From NCBI RefSeq assembly GCF_000178855.1, contig NZ_ADVG01000004.1:2649223-2713222 (forward strand): a stretch of DNA of 64,000 nt, given 5' to 3'. Positions 33,657 to 42,078 of this stretch are shown piece after piece (the stretch's first letter is position 1; each line of letters starts with the position of its first letter). The stretch is from Ktedonobacter racemifer DSM 44963. Its GTDB lineage: Bacteria; Chloroflexota; Ktedonobacteria; Ktedonobacterales; Ktedonobacteraceae. The notes under the pieces were generated by a model. That model ran no database searches. It was not told the DNA's origin and saw nothing but the letters and a program-made list of their open reading frames with translations. Position numbers and translations under genes: made by a program.

Positions 33657-34121
33657 ATGAGCAAGAAATCGATACCTCCGAAAAATTGGCGTGAAGAGAG
33701 ACGAATGCAGGCTTGGAAACTGCATAAAAAAGGCTGGAAACAGAAAGACATTGCCGAGGCACTTGGAGTAACAGAGGGTGCAGTCAGCCAGTGGTTTAAG
33801 AAGGCCAGAGAGCAGGGAGTAGAAGCTCTCAAACACAAGTCACCTCCAGGAGCAATACCCAAATGGAGCAAGGAGCAGCAAGCCCAATTCCCGGCATTAT
33901 TAGAACTGGGAGCCGAAGCATTCGGTTTTCGTGGCCAGGTCTGGACAACGGCGCGAGTAGCCCAGATGATCCAACAACAGTTCGGGGTCAAGTATCACCC
34001 AGCCCATTGTAGCCTACTGCTACGTAATCTCAAGTATAGCCAACAAAAACCCATCAAGAAGGCCACGCAACGCGATGAAGATGCGATTCGCACGTGGAAA
34101 GAGCTGCATTTTGATGAATGA
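33657..34121 (+). CDS. IS630 transposase, upstream frame (DNA-binding part)
   Basis: A 154-aa protein with two helix-turn-helix parts: WKLHKKGWKQKDIAEALGVT for recognition of the element ends, and the linker WTTARVAQMIQQQFGVKYHP. It ends in ATGA, which overlaps the start of the downstream frame (34118). An eight-A run directly follows the stop, so translational coupling or frameshifting can link the two parts. Confidence 0.88.
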   Translation: MSKKSIPPKNWREERRMQAWKLHKKGWKQKDIAEALGVTEGAVSQWFKKAREQGVEALKHKSPPGAIPKWSKEQQAQFPALLELGAEAFGFRGQVWTTARVAQMIQQQFGVKYHPAHCSLLLRNLKYSQQKPIKKATQRDEDAIRTWKELHFDE

Positions 34122-34669
34122 AAAAAAAGGTCAAAACTGAAGGATGGACAATGGTTTTCGTCGATGAGTCAGCTTTTTACCTGCTACCAATGGTAGTACG
34201 CACCTATTCCCCGCGTGGACAGACCCCTATTTTGCAAGTCCCGTTGTCCTATGACCATCTTTCGGCTATCGGTGGCATCACTCCGGAGGGCAGGATCTTC
34301 ATGCAAATACAAGACCATTCGTACAAGGGGCCGGATGTCGTGCGCTTCTTACAGTTACTCTTGCGTGAGATACCGGGAAAGATCCTCGTCATCTGGGACG
34401 GAGCTTCCATTCATCGCTGTAAGGCCATTAAAAATTTCACGTCGAGAGATGATGCCCAACGCATTCATCTGGAACGCTTGCCTGCTTATGCGCCTGAATT
34501 AAATCCACAAGAAGGCGTGTGGAATCTTCTCAAGCGTGTCGAACTGAAAAATGTTTGCGGTCTTAACCTGCAAGATCTCCGCCTGCAATTGCTTCGTGCC
34601 AAAGAACGGCTCAGACATCGAAAATCTACTCTTTCCCAATGTTATGCCCACGCTGGCTACCGACTTTAG
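34118..34669 (+). CDS. IS630 transposase, downstream frame (DDE part)
   Basis: A 183-aa DDE domain. Asp is in TMVFVDESAFYLLP, Asp in ILVIWDGASIHRC and Glu in PAYAPELNPQEGVWNLLKR, the standard IS630/Tc1 pattern. It is expressed by coupling at the ATGA overlap or as a fusion through the adjacent A-run. Confidence 0.9.
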   Translation: MKKKVKTEGWTMVFVDESAFYLLPMVVRTYSPRGQTPILQVPLSYDHLSAIGGITPEGRIFMQIQDHSYKGPDVVRFLQLLLREIPGKILVIWDGASIHRCKAIKNFTSRDDAQRIHLERLPAYAPELNPQEGVWNLLKRVELKNVCGLNLQDLRLQLLRAKERLRHRKSTLSQCYAHAGYRL

Positions 34670-34690
34670 TTTTCTCTACGGAGGTCAATA

Positions 34691-34760
34691 AAGCTCGCTC
34701 AACAGACCATGCCACAACGGCACTCATCAGAGAGAGCGACACCGCACTCCAGATCCTCAT
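34691..34760 (-). pseudogene. 5' part of a small gene split by IS630
   Basis: 23 codons, MRIWSAVSLSLMSAVVAWSV and VER, cut by the IS630 at 34688. GAGAAG lies upstream. It joins in frame to 33600-33350. Confidence 0.4.
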
Positions 34761-35069
34761 TCCCTCTCTTCTCACCGATACCCACCACACCTGCATTGGC
34801 ACGCACTCGTCATAGCAATCACCATCAGGGGGAACAAGCCAACAAAGGGTGGCTGGCCAGCGATGCCCACCCTTCATCATCCCTCTGTTCCGCTCCTGTT
34901 CCGGACACGTTCCGTTTCTGTTCCAGTCCTCTCCTGAAACAAGATGGTAGCATTCATCAAACCGTTCAAGATGCGCTTGCGACCAGGCATCCACAAGGCC
35001 ACAAGAACTCATTCACTCGAGCCTGTTCTCACGCCGGCAAGCACACCGCAACACGAAAGGATACAGATA

Positions 35070-35780
35070 ATGATCGCTTTGCAAGCACTCCTAGCCTCAT
35101 TCCAAGCGAAGCGTGGTCATATTCCAGCCACGCTCACTCGTGGGCTGGTCACGCTCTCGCTTGCATTGGGCTTACTCGCAGGCCTCCCGGCATTCGCCCT
35201 GGCCGCCTCGCATGACGCCCCCAGCCCCGTTCCCCATCCCATTTGCGCACAAACTCCCCTTCCTCCTGGGTGGGTGATCGTGGATGAGTGGGCAGATTGG
35301 ACGCAGTGTGGAAGTCCCTGGGACGGTCCGAATGTCCTGGCGATTGCCCCTCCTCCAACTACCCAACAAGCCATCTGCTTCAACTCTCCTCTCCCGAGCA
35401 ATTTTGTCATTACAGCGGAACAATACAACGCGAGCCGTTGTCAAAAGACGTTTTTTCAATTGCTCGGCGCAACCAAGACCATCGCCCCTTTCTCCAACCA
35501 GTCCAATCCCATTGATGTCTGTGTCGACTCTCCTCTTCCCTCTGGCACCACTATCGTCGCTGAATATAAGATTACCGATCGCCCCGCGGCAGCACTCACA
35601 TGCGGGAAAGGCGTTGGCATCATCCAGAAAACATTCCAATTCCCTACCGGAAATCCCATGTATGTCTGCGCAGATTCACCCATTCCCGACGGCTACCAGG
35701 TCGTCAGAAACGCCTACGCCCAAAATTGCCGCACCGACAACGGTGCCTCCAAACTCATTGCACCGCAAACAACCCCATAG
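35070..35780 (+). CDS. Secreted protein with four Cys-framed repeats
   Basis: A 236-aa protein with a long signal peptide (LTRGLVTLSLALGLLAGLPA then FALAA cleavage). The mature part has four repeats of about 50 residues built on the pattern I-C-x3-P-L/I-P-x-G ... C, for example PICAQTPLPPGWVIVDEW, AICFNSPLPSNFVITAEQYN, DVCVDSPLPSGTTIVAEYK and YVCADSPIPDGYQVVRNAYA. Each repeat probably has one disulfide. Start 35070 is chosen for GAAAGG nine bases upstream and the signal peptide. The gene precedes the 5' half of the inverted split gene, so both belonged to one operon. Confidence 0.72.
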   Translation: MIALQALLASFQAKRGHIPATLTRGLVTLSLALGLLAGLPAFALAASHDAPSPVPHPICAQTPLPPGWVIVDEWADWTQCGSPWDGPNVLAIAPPPTTQQAICFNSPLPSNFVITAEQYNASRCQKTFFQLLGATKTIAPFSNQSNPIDVCVDSPLPSGTTIVAEYKITDRPAAALTCGKGVGIIQKTFQFPTGNPMYVCADSPIPDGYQVVRNAYAQNCRTDNGASKLIAPQTTP

Positions 35781-35861
35781 CCCTCAGGGAGAAAGCACAA
35801 CGCACTCCCTTGCCTGGCATGGGTCAAACGCGAACAGCGACATTGAAAGGAAAAACACCAC

Positions 35862-36294
35862 ATGACACTCCAATCTCTGCTCTGCTTCCTGGCGCTAGGA
35901 CTCCTCCTGCCAACACTCACATCCAGTCTCTACTGGCATGACAGTGTTCAGGGGAGCAAGCAACAAGCGCATCGTGGCAGGGACATCCCTGCTCCTCACG
36001 TCATGGATCTGGCGCACGCATTCACCCTTGAGGGACACACCCAAGACACTGCCAGCCAGCCCTATGACTCCCGTCCTTGCGCCGGGCATCCCTCACCAGC
36101 AAACTGCAACGGCGTCCTTCCTGTCATCCCCCACTTCTCTCCTGATAACCGGGAGAGTGGAAATGGCTATTGCTTTGATCGCCAGCCCACGATCATGGAG
36201 GACCAACAAATGACCGATGCCATGGGACAATCCCTTGGCGACTTTCAATTGTGGTACTTCACCGGCTGCCAAAGCTACGCCGCCCATCTTCTTG
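35862..36294 (+). pseudogene. N-terminal half of a gene split by MITE-linked inversion
   Basis: It starts at ATG 35862 behind AGGAAA and encodes a membrane signal (LLCFLALGLLLPTLTSSLYW) and a domain shared with 18630-19349: YDSRPCAGHPSPANCNGVLP, YCFDRQPTIMEDQQMTDAMG and FQLWYFTGCQSYAAHLL. It runs into the MITE at 36295 and now stops two codons later. The missing half is at 19583-19890 on the other strand. The two halves share TCTTCTTG (36287-36294). Confidence 0.88.
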
Positions 36295-36455
36295 GGTAGT
36301 GTTGCAAAAAAATTTGAGCTGAGAAAATGGAGCGGGGAATGACGGCACAAGAAGCATTGTCACAGAGAAAAGGTGCATGTTCTGCATCTTTTCCTGACGA
36401 GAGATGTTCGAGTGCGCTTCAATTTGCTGAGCTTTAAATTTTTTGCAACACTACC
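36295..36455. mobile_element. 161-bp MITE, family A, copy 3 (inversion breakpoint)
   Basis: Ends GGTAGTGTTGCAAAAAA / TTTTTTGCAACACTACC. It is the reverse complement of copy 2 at 19899-20059, with no difference found by eye. Left flank TCTTCTTG, right flank CTTTGCCA. Confidence 0.9.
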
Positions 36456-36693
36456 CTTTGCCAGATATTACATGCTAACATCCTGAGCCTATCTCAGATA
36501 AGTTTTATTGCCACGTTCACCCAGAGACTTTTTTGGAAGATCATATGTTGGGCCGGAACAAAACAACAATTGCAAGCGTTACTAGGAGTAGTAGGGGGAT
36601 GATGTAGCAGCGTATGTTATATAACGGCATCAAACGAGAAGGACAACCAGAGCTAAATCCCGTTTACAAATGTTTCTAAAAAGAGGTGTTTCA

Positions 36694-37206
36694 ATGTGGA
36701 TGAACAACAGGACAAGGAAAACTTTCATCTTTCTGGTTTGTTTTCTTATAGTAGGAATAGCAATCTTTGGGAGTGTCATTGGTAGCCAGATAGCCAATGC
36801 AGCAACAACTTCCCCATCTCACCCGCACGCAGCATCTTCAGCCAATGGGGTCACGACGAATGCTTCAACCTTCAAGGTTACAAGCATTGATATGACTGTC
36901 ACCCCAAGCACCACTTCACTATGGACATGTGGATCGTACATTCAGGTCGTCTACAATGCCGTCTTTCATGTCGACTCAGGCCCAAACGGGGGAACGATTG
37001 TGTTCTCCTATACCGTCAATAATGGGCGTTCCCAAACGACGGAAAAGTTAACTATTCTGCCTGGTCAGCGTCTCTCAAACTTCACCTTCACATGGCAAGG
37101 AAGTCTTCCCTATGATCATACCTATCCAGAGCCGGGAGGTGTATTGGTCACGAGCCCAAATACTCTGCATTCTCAGATGGTCATGCCAGCCGGGAAGTGT
37201 CGCTAA
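36694..37206 (+). CDS. Secreted hypothetical protein
   Basis: A 170-aa protein with a signal peptide (TRKTFIFLVCFLIVGIAIFG, cleavage near ANA-ATT). A Ser/Thr/His linker leads to a beta-rich domain (TCGSYIQVVYNAVFHVDSGP, TIVFSYTVNNGRSQTTEKLT) that resembles an immunoglobulin-like fold with two Cys (CGSY and GKCR). Start 36694 (AGAGGTG upstream) is preferred over the upstream ATG at 36670. The function is unknown. Confidence 0.7.
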   Translation: MWMNNRTRKTFIFLVCFLIVGIAIFGSVIGSQIANAATTSPSHPHAASSANGVTTNASTFKVTSIDMTVTPSTTSLWTCGSYIQVVYNAVFHVDSGPNGGTIVFSYTVNNGRSQTTEKLTILPGQRLSNFTFTWQGSLPYDHTYPEPGGVLVTSPNTLHSQMVMPAGKCR

Positions 37207-37321
37207 GCAGAGAAGGTTTCGAGCGTTCCTCCCAAAAAACGCTCTCAAGGCGGAGAGATAGCTGTTTCCCTCAATGAAACACTATATCAAAAAGTGTCTA
37301 TGAACACAGGAGAAAAAAAGT

Positions 37322-37867
37322 ATGCATTTGAAAAATCTCATTTGTAGCTTGGGCCTTACTCTGCTGATTGTTGGAATTTTGGCGGCCTGCGGCTCCACTC
37401 CTTCAACGACCAGCGCCAACACGCTTACCACATCGCTCAACAGTTCTCCCATCCAATCGGCGCTCACGAGCAACTCACGCCATCGCTCATCTTCCGTTGT
37501 GGTGTCGGTGGGTCAGGTTCCTTCCCATCAAGCGGTGGGGAGCACGTTCACCGTTCTGACGACTATCAAGGGCATGACATTATATGTCCATGAGTGGCAG
37601 GGGGCGAGTGGCTTTAGTTGTGACGGCGCATGCGCCAAAACCTGGCATCCCCTGCTCTACAAGGGCACAGGCACACCGACCTCTACCACCAAACTTCCCG
37701 GGAAACTGAGTGTGGGCACCGACTACCTGGGGCGCAAAATGGTCTTCTATCAGGGCTATCCCCTCTACACCTACGTTGGCGACAAGAAGCCTGGCGACTT
37801 CAATGCGCCCCTGGCCGACAACTCGCCCTGGCAGCCCGCCACCCCTGGCATCCCCACTGGCTTGTAA
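37322..37867 (+). CDS. Lipoprotein with secreted repeat (PF03640-type)
   Basis: A 181-aa lipoprotein. The signal peptide ends in a lipobox LAAC (residues 20-23). The C-terminal part has the two-part COG4315/PF03640 pattern: GMTLYVHEWQGASGFSCDGA with CAKTWHPLL, then LGRKMVFYQGYPLYTYVGDK and PGDFNA. Members sit on the outer face of the membrane and have no firmly known function. A hairpin at 37897-37924 ends the transcript. Confidence 0.88.
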   Translation: MHLKNLICSLGLTLLIVGILAACGSTPSTTSANTLTTSLNSSPIQSALTSNSRHRSSSVVVSVGQVPSHQAVGSTFTVLTTIKGMTLYVHEWQGASGFSCDGACAKTWHPLLYKGTGTPTSTTKLPGKLSVGTDYLGRKMVFYQGYPLYTYVGDKKPGDFNAPLADNSPWQPATPGIPTGL

Positions 37868-37896
37868 ACAGCCGTTTTACGGAGAAAGAAGCGAAG

Positions 37897-37924
37897 GCCC
37901 CTGGCGGTATATCCTGCCAGGGGC
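37897..37924 (+). terminator. Terminator hairpin after the lipoprotein gene
   Basis: Arms GCCCCTGGC / GCCAGGGGC with a 10-base loop, 29 bp past the stop codon, followed by TTCGTGTGTTGG. Confidence 0.65.
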
Positions 37925-38085
37925 TTCGTGTGTTGGTGGTAAATGACATCCGAAGTGGATCTGGCCCACTCTTGGTGATTCAGCTCGCTTGCTTGGGGCT
38001 CGAACTGGACAAAGGGGTTGTGCCAGTATAGAATACGGCGTGGAAGACTCTGCTCTTTCGAGAACACTTCTTAAGAGGAGGCCCT

Positions 38086-38463
38086 ATGCCCGATGCAACT
38101 GCTCACCAGTTGATCCTTACCTATGTTCAAGGGTGGATAACAGCAGATCGAGAACAAATTTTGAGCACGCTCGATCCCGACTGCGTGATCATTGAATCCT
38201 ACGGACCAACCTACAGAGGCAGCGACATGATCGCTCGATGGATTGATTCCTGGTTTGCTCCAGGTAATGTTGTCACGCGGTGGGATATCACTTCCTTCTT
38301 TGCCACGGATGAGACCTGTTTCTTTGAATGGAACTTTGAATGTCGGCATGAGGGCGGCCTGGGCGGATTTGAGGGAGCATCCCTGGCACGGGTGAGCCAA
38401 GGGAAAATCATTCATCTTCGAGAATATGCCATGACGGCACCCCGGTACGAGTGGAAGGGGTGA
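38086..38463 (+). CDS. SnoaL-like / NTF2-fold protein
   Basis: A 125-aa protein of the NTF2-like fold: helix (HQLILTYVQGWITADREQIL), then DPDCVIIESYGPTYRGSDMI, then strands (ETCFFEWNFECRHEGG and GKIIHLREY). Members are small binding proteins or cyclases/isomerases, and no catalytic residues can be assigned here. A strong AGGAGG lies upstream. It sits inside the inverted repeats of the ISL3-type element and is convergent with its transposase, so it may travel with the element. Confidence 0.8.
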   Translation: MPDATAHQLILTYVQGWITADREQILSTLDPDCVIIESYGPTYRGSDMIARWIDSWFAPGNVVTRWDITSFFATDETCFFEWNFECRHEGGLGGFEGASLARVSQGKIIHLREYAMTAPRYEWKG

Positions 38464-38479
38464 TCTCCGGCTTCGCGCG

Positions 38480-40094
38480 TTACAGCGCATGGAGCACGCG
38501 CTGGCGTAACAAAGGAAATTCAGCTCTCCCGAACATCATCCGCTTGATCAGCTTGAGCTTATTGACTTTCCCTTCGACCAAACCATTGTTTTGGGGAAGC
38601 GTAAGCCCTGCTGTCACTGCTTCTTTGTCTCGTTCCACACCAGTAACAAAGCCCTGAAGTTCGCGAATCTTACTGGCTTTTACCCGTTCGAGCCAGTCGT
38701 CGAGCTGTTCTCCTGTGCGCGTGCGTAACATCTGAGCGAATTGCTGAACCAACTCGTAGGCCAGCTTCATCTCCGTGTGCAGAGACTGGAGCAGCGCCAG
38801 CGTTTCTTGTTCGTCGGCCTCCAGTTCCGAAGGTCTGCGAAGAAACAGGAAGACAGCTTGTCGTGCTAGCACAGGAGGCCGTGGAAGCTGATCGGGCCTT
38901 TGGGCATTCTTCCGCCCTTCTGGAAGGTAACGAACCAGTTGCTTGTATACAATCTTGTAGGTCAGGGGAACACCAGAAGCAACCAACTCCCGATGCAACT
39001 GAGCGATGTTGTGACAGCCTGCCTCCCACCGCTTGGTAACCTCTTTGAGATAGGGATCAAGGCGGCTTTTTCGCGGACGTGGTGGTTGTTGGGGAAAGGC
39101 ATCACTGCGCAGCCAGCGCGAAACGGTGGCATGGCCCGATTCCAACCTGGTTGGCAATGGCTGTCTGCGAGAAGCCCTGTTTCCGTAAAGCCACGACTTG
39201 CTCGTATGTAGCCAGGCGCTCCTCTCGCTTCGCCTGGCTCAGCGCGGCTGCCTTCGGACTCGATTTCAGCGGCTTGACAGGTTGGGTAGTTTCGAGGGGA
39301 GTGGCTCTTGACTTCTCGGCTTGGCCTCTGCGATAAGCGGCAAGATGACGTGAGAGGACTCCCTCCAGAGCCTCTCCAAGGTTCTTCAACACATGAAACC
39401 GATCTGCCGTCTGCGTGGCTTCTGGAACCGCTTTCCTGGCTGCGGCAGCGTAGTCTCCTCCTCGATCTCGGCTCACTACTTCAATTTCTGGGTGGGTTGC
39501 CATCCAGGCGGCTGAAGTGTCAGCCGTCCGATCTGGCAACACGTCGAGCACCTTATGTGTGCGTAAATCCACGATGATTGTGCCAAATTTGCGACCACGC
39601 CTGAAAGCAAAGTCGTCAATGCCAATCTGTGAAACTGCTCCAACTGGCTCTGTAGGCAGCGCCATGATGCGTCGGAGAATGGTGTGGCGTGAGGTCTGTA
39701 TCTCCAGACGATCTGTGACACGCACGCCAAGCCTCCCTCCAGTTGCCAAGCCGATAATCTGCACGATCTGATACAAACGCTGTGTGACTCGTGCAAAGGT
39801 GTTAACGAAAGGCGTCAGGCGCTCTACAAAAATTTTTCGGGCACAGTCGGGCGCATCACAAAAGCATTTTCGCACGTGGATGAACAAACGGACCTGCCGT
39901 CCACTACAAGGAAGGTCTGCGACTTTGCGGGTGTAATAGCTATGAACCCGTGTGGCAGGCTCTCCACAGAGCGGGCAAGCTGGACGTGCTTGTATGGAAA
40001 CTGCCATAATGGTAAGCACTCCATCAACCATCTCAATATCTGTCACTTCTAATCTCTCTGGGAGAGCTGCGACTTGCTTCACTTCCATTTTCAC
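38480..40094 (-). pseudogene. ISL3-family transposase with one frameshift
   Basis: Two frames (40094-39102 and 39157-38480) make one ISL3 transposase of about 535 aa. The N-terminal part has the zinc finger (CPLCGEPATRVHSYYTRKVA, LPCSGRQVRLFIHVRKCFC). The DDE core contains IGIDDFAFRRGRKFGTIIVD and ADRFHVLKNL, and the C-terminal part NNGLVEGKVNKLKLIKRMMF holds the Glu. The frame changes within AIANQVG / SGHATVSRWLRSD near 39140, where one extra base fits. No slippery run is present, so this is a plain mutation and the element is probably inactive. Confidence 0.85.
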
Positions 40095-40321
40095 CAGATC
40101 CTTCTACATCTATGGATTTCTGCATGTAGAACGATCTATTGATGAAAAAAGCAAGCAACCTAAATCACCAAGAGTGAGACAGAACCACTTCGGATGTCAT
40201 TTACCAGTTGTGTGCCGAGCAAGCAGATAGTAAACATGGGAAAGTGGGAAACTATACCATCAAAACCTCATGAGGGGATGATTAGGGTTTATTTTCCGCG
40301 AGCTACCTTAGGGAGGATATC

Positions 40322-40822
40322 ATGAACAATAGAACAAAAATTGCCCTCCTTTTTCTAGGCAACCTTCTCCTTCTGATTGGCTTTTTCTTTTTACCCTGGT
40401 ACATTGCTCCTTTTCATACTCACGGGAATCTTTTAGAAGGCCCCTCTGCGTGGAAGCTCATGACCCTTCCCTTCGTCGCTCAAACCTTCCCTAAACTCGG
40501 AGGATTCCTTTGGATTATTCCTTTTGGGCTCCTTGCTGCACTTATCATTTTTGAGTTAGGAGGAGAAATTTGGAAATTGCGGCGTAATCAAAGAATTTCT
40601 ACTAATCGATTGTACAACAATATCGGCCAAATAGGCCTTCTCTGGATGGGAATCATTTTCATCCTTTCATGTCTTAATTTTGCTAACTTCGGGTGGCGTA
40701 GCATCTTGATCAATGTAAGTGGGCTTGGATTCTGGTCTTGCCTCATCGGTTTTTTGCTTATTGGGGTGACAAGATTACCGCTGCGTGGCATGCAGCGTGT
40801 ATCTGAGGTACCCCCAGGATAA
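40322..40822 (+). CDS. Four-helix membrane protein
   Basis: A 166-aa protein with four hydrophobic helices (IALLFLGNLLLLIGFFFLPW, WIIPFGLLAALIIFELGGEI, IGLLWMGIIFILSCLNFANF, GFWSCLIGFLLIGVTRL) and short loops. GGGAGGATATC precedes the ATG. No known family is recognised. It is a host gene between two IS elements. Confidence 0.7.
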   Translation: MNNRTKIALLFLGNLLLLIGFFFLPWYIAPFHTHGNLLEGPSAWKLMTLPFVAQTFPKLGGFLWIIPFGLLAALIIFELGGEIWKLRRNQRISTNRLYNNIGQIGLLWMGIIFILSCLNFANFGWRSILINVSGLGFWSCLIGFLLIGVTRLPLRGMQRVSEVPPG

Positions 40823-40878
40823 CCGCAAAAAGAGGGTAGACTAAGATCCTAGCGAAAATGGTAACTGTTCAGAAGGGG

Positions 40879-42042
40879 TCAAAACATGGAGAAATCCGGG
40901 TGACCAGTAAGAGCCTGCTCCAGTGCAGCAAAGATCAGCACTCTCTGCTTGCGCAGCGTCGAGAGGTAGCTGCGAATGCGGCAGAAGCTGATAAGGCCAT
41001 CGGGTGTGCGGAAGCAGCCAGAGACCTTCTGCTGGATCTTGATCATGCGCAGGTCCCGTTCGGCCTGATTGTTATCAAAGGGCACGCTGAAATCCAGCAG
41101 GAAGCGCAACACGCCTCACTTGCGGGTCGAGAAACGGTCCAGCAGGTTACGTGCCGGGCTTTGTTTGGGCCTGTCAGGAAGGCGCTTGTACTACTTCGTC
41201 TTTGGTGGCTTCTCAATCAGAGGATTGATCTGGAAGCCAGCCTGCACAATCCGGTCGTAGCGCGTGAGCAACGCCGCGAGGACAGCCGTCTCCAAAGCTG
41301 GCTGGCCTCGCACGCGGGCTAGCTCAACAGCCTCTTTCATATCGAGCAGCAGGTCTTTTATGTCTTTGGCCCAGTCTTGCTTGAGTTCTTCCTCGATAAA
41401 GGTCAGATCCCTCAGATGGTGGACGTTGCACAATGCTTCGCTGAACCGGTAGCCCTGGTAGCTGGGGAGGCCATCATGCACCGAGATGCCCTCGAAGAGC
41501 GGTGCGATGCCGATGGCATCCATGCTCTCTCATCCTCGTTTCAGATGTGCGCCGTAGTGAGTGAACTGTTTGGTAGCACACACATGGACCCACTAGCCCT
41601 CTTTCCCCACACGCATCCCGGTTTCGTCTTGATGCAGGACCCGTGCCTTGAGTATCGTTGCCTTGAGCTGCGTTTCCCACGCGGCAAGATGCTGATGACA
41701 GTCCTGGACAAAACGAGTGATGCTGGCCGGGGAGAGCTGGACCCCAAAGAGATCGTGAAGGAGCTGGCTCGCCCGTGCGTAGGGAACGACCTGGCCAGTG
41801 ACCAGATAGGTTGCCGCCATCTGAATAGCAGGCCCATACTGTGCTGGTGCTCTAACGTCTGCGGGGAAGCAGGCACGGGTCAGGTGCAAGCATTTGGGAC
41901 ACTGCTTCTCTTCGGCCTGATGTTCCGTGGTCCAGAGCCGCTTGGCAGGCAAGTCGATGACCTGACGTTTCTCGACGAGTCTGGCAGGAGCAACAGAGAG
42001 ATCGTACTGGCAGTGCGCACAGTGCTCAACCCGGTGGATCAA
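40879..42042 (-). pseudogene. IS66-family transposase, broken into several frames
   Basis: Three minus-strand pieces make up most of an IS66 transposase: 42042-41593 (CAHCQYDLSVAPARLVEKRQ ... ASQLLHDLFGVQLSPASITR ... HQDETGMRV), 41523-41191 (SVHDGLPSYQGYRFSEALCN, NVHHLRDLTFIEEE) and 41112-40879 (FDNNQAERDLRMIKIQQKVS, GCFRTPDG). Frames change near 41600 and 41150 and there are small deletions. The N-terminal leucine-zipper part is gone at the border with the ISAs1 element. Outer end CTAAGATCCTAGCGAAAATG lies near 40840. Inactive. Confidence 0.88.
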
Positions 42043-42078
42043 GATCGTATCAGCAGGGCTTCACGCCACTCCCCTCAC

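Larger units (their letters stand above)
33601..34688 (+). mobile_element. IS630-family insertion sequence, 1,088 bp
   Basis: The inverted ends TTGACCTCCGTAGAGAAAAC / GTTTTCTCTACGGAGGTCAA are perfect, and the element is flanked by TA on both sides (33599-33600, 34689-34690), the target duplication of IS630. It encodes the transposase in two overlapping frames. The perfect ends suggest a recent insertion. Confidence 0.93.
37937..40206 (-). mobile_element. ISL3-type element with a SnoaL-like passenger gene
   Basis: The inverted ends begin TGGTAAATGACATCCGAAGT (37937 onward) with a perfect 22-bp match at 40185-40206. Similarity continues inwards for about 58 bp (CACTCTTGGTGATT and GCTTGCTT shared). 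Between them are an ISL3-family transposase (frameshifted) and, next to the left end, an intact gene for a SnoaL-like protein. No 8-bp target repeat is visible. Confidence 0.68.

Noticed and set aside
34709..35215. 168-codon plus-strand frame before the secreted repeat protein
   Set aside because: Ser/His/Pro/Thr-rich with no domain. It overlaps the better-supported start of the secreted protein and the antisense small gene.
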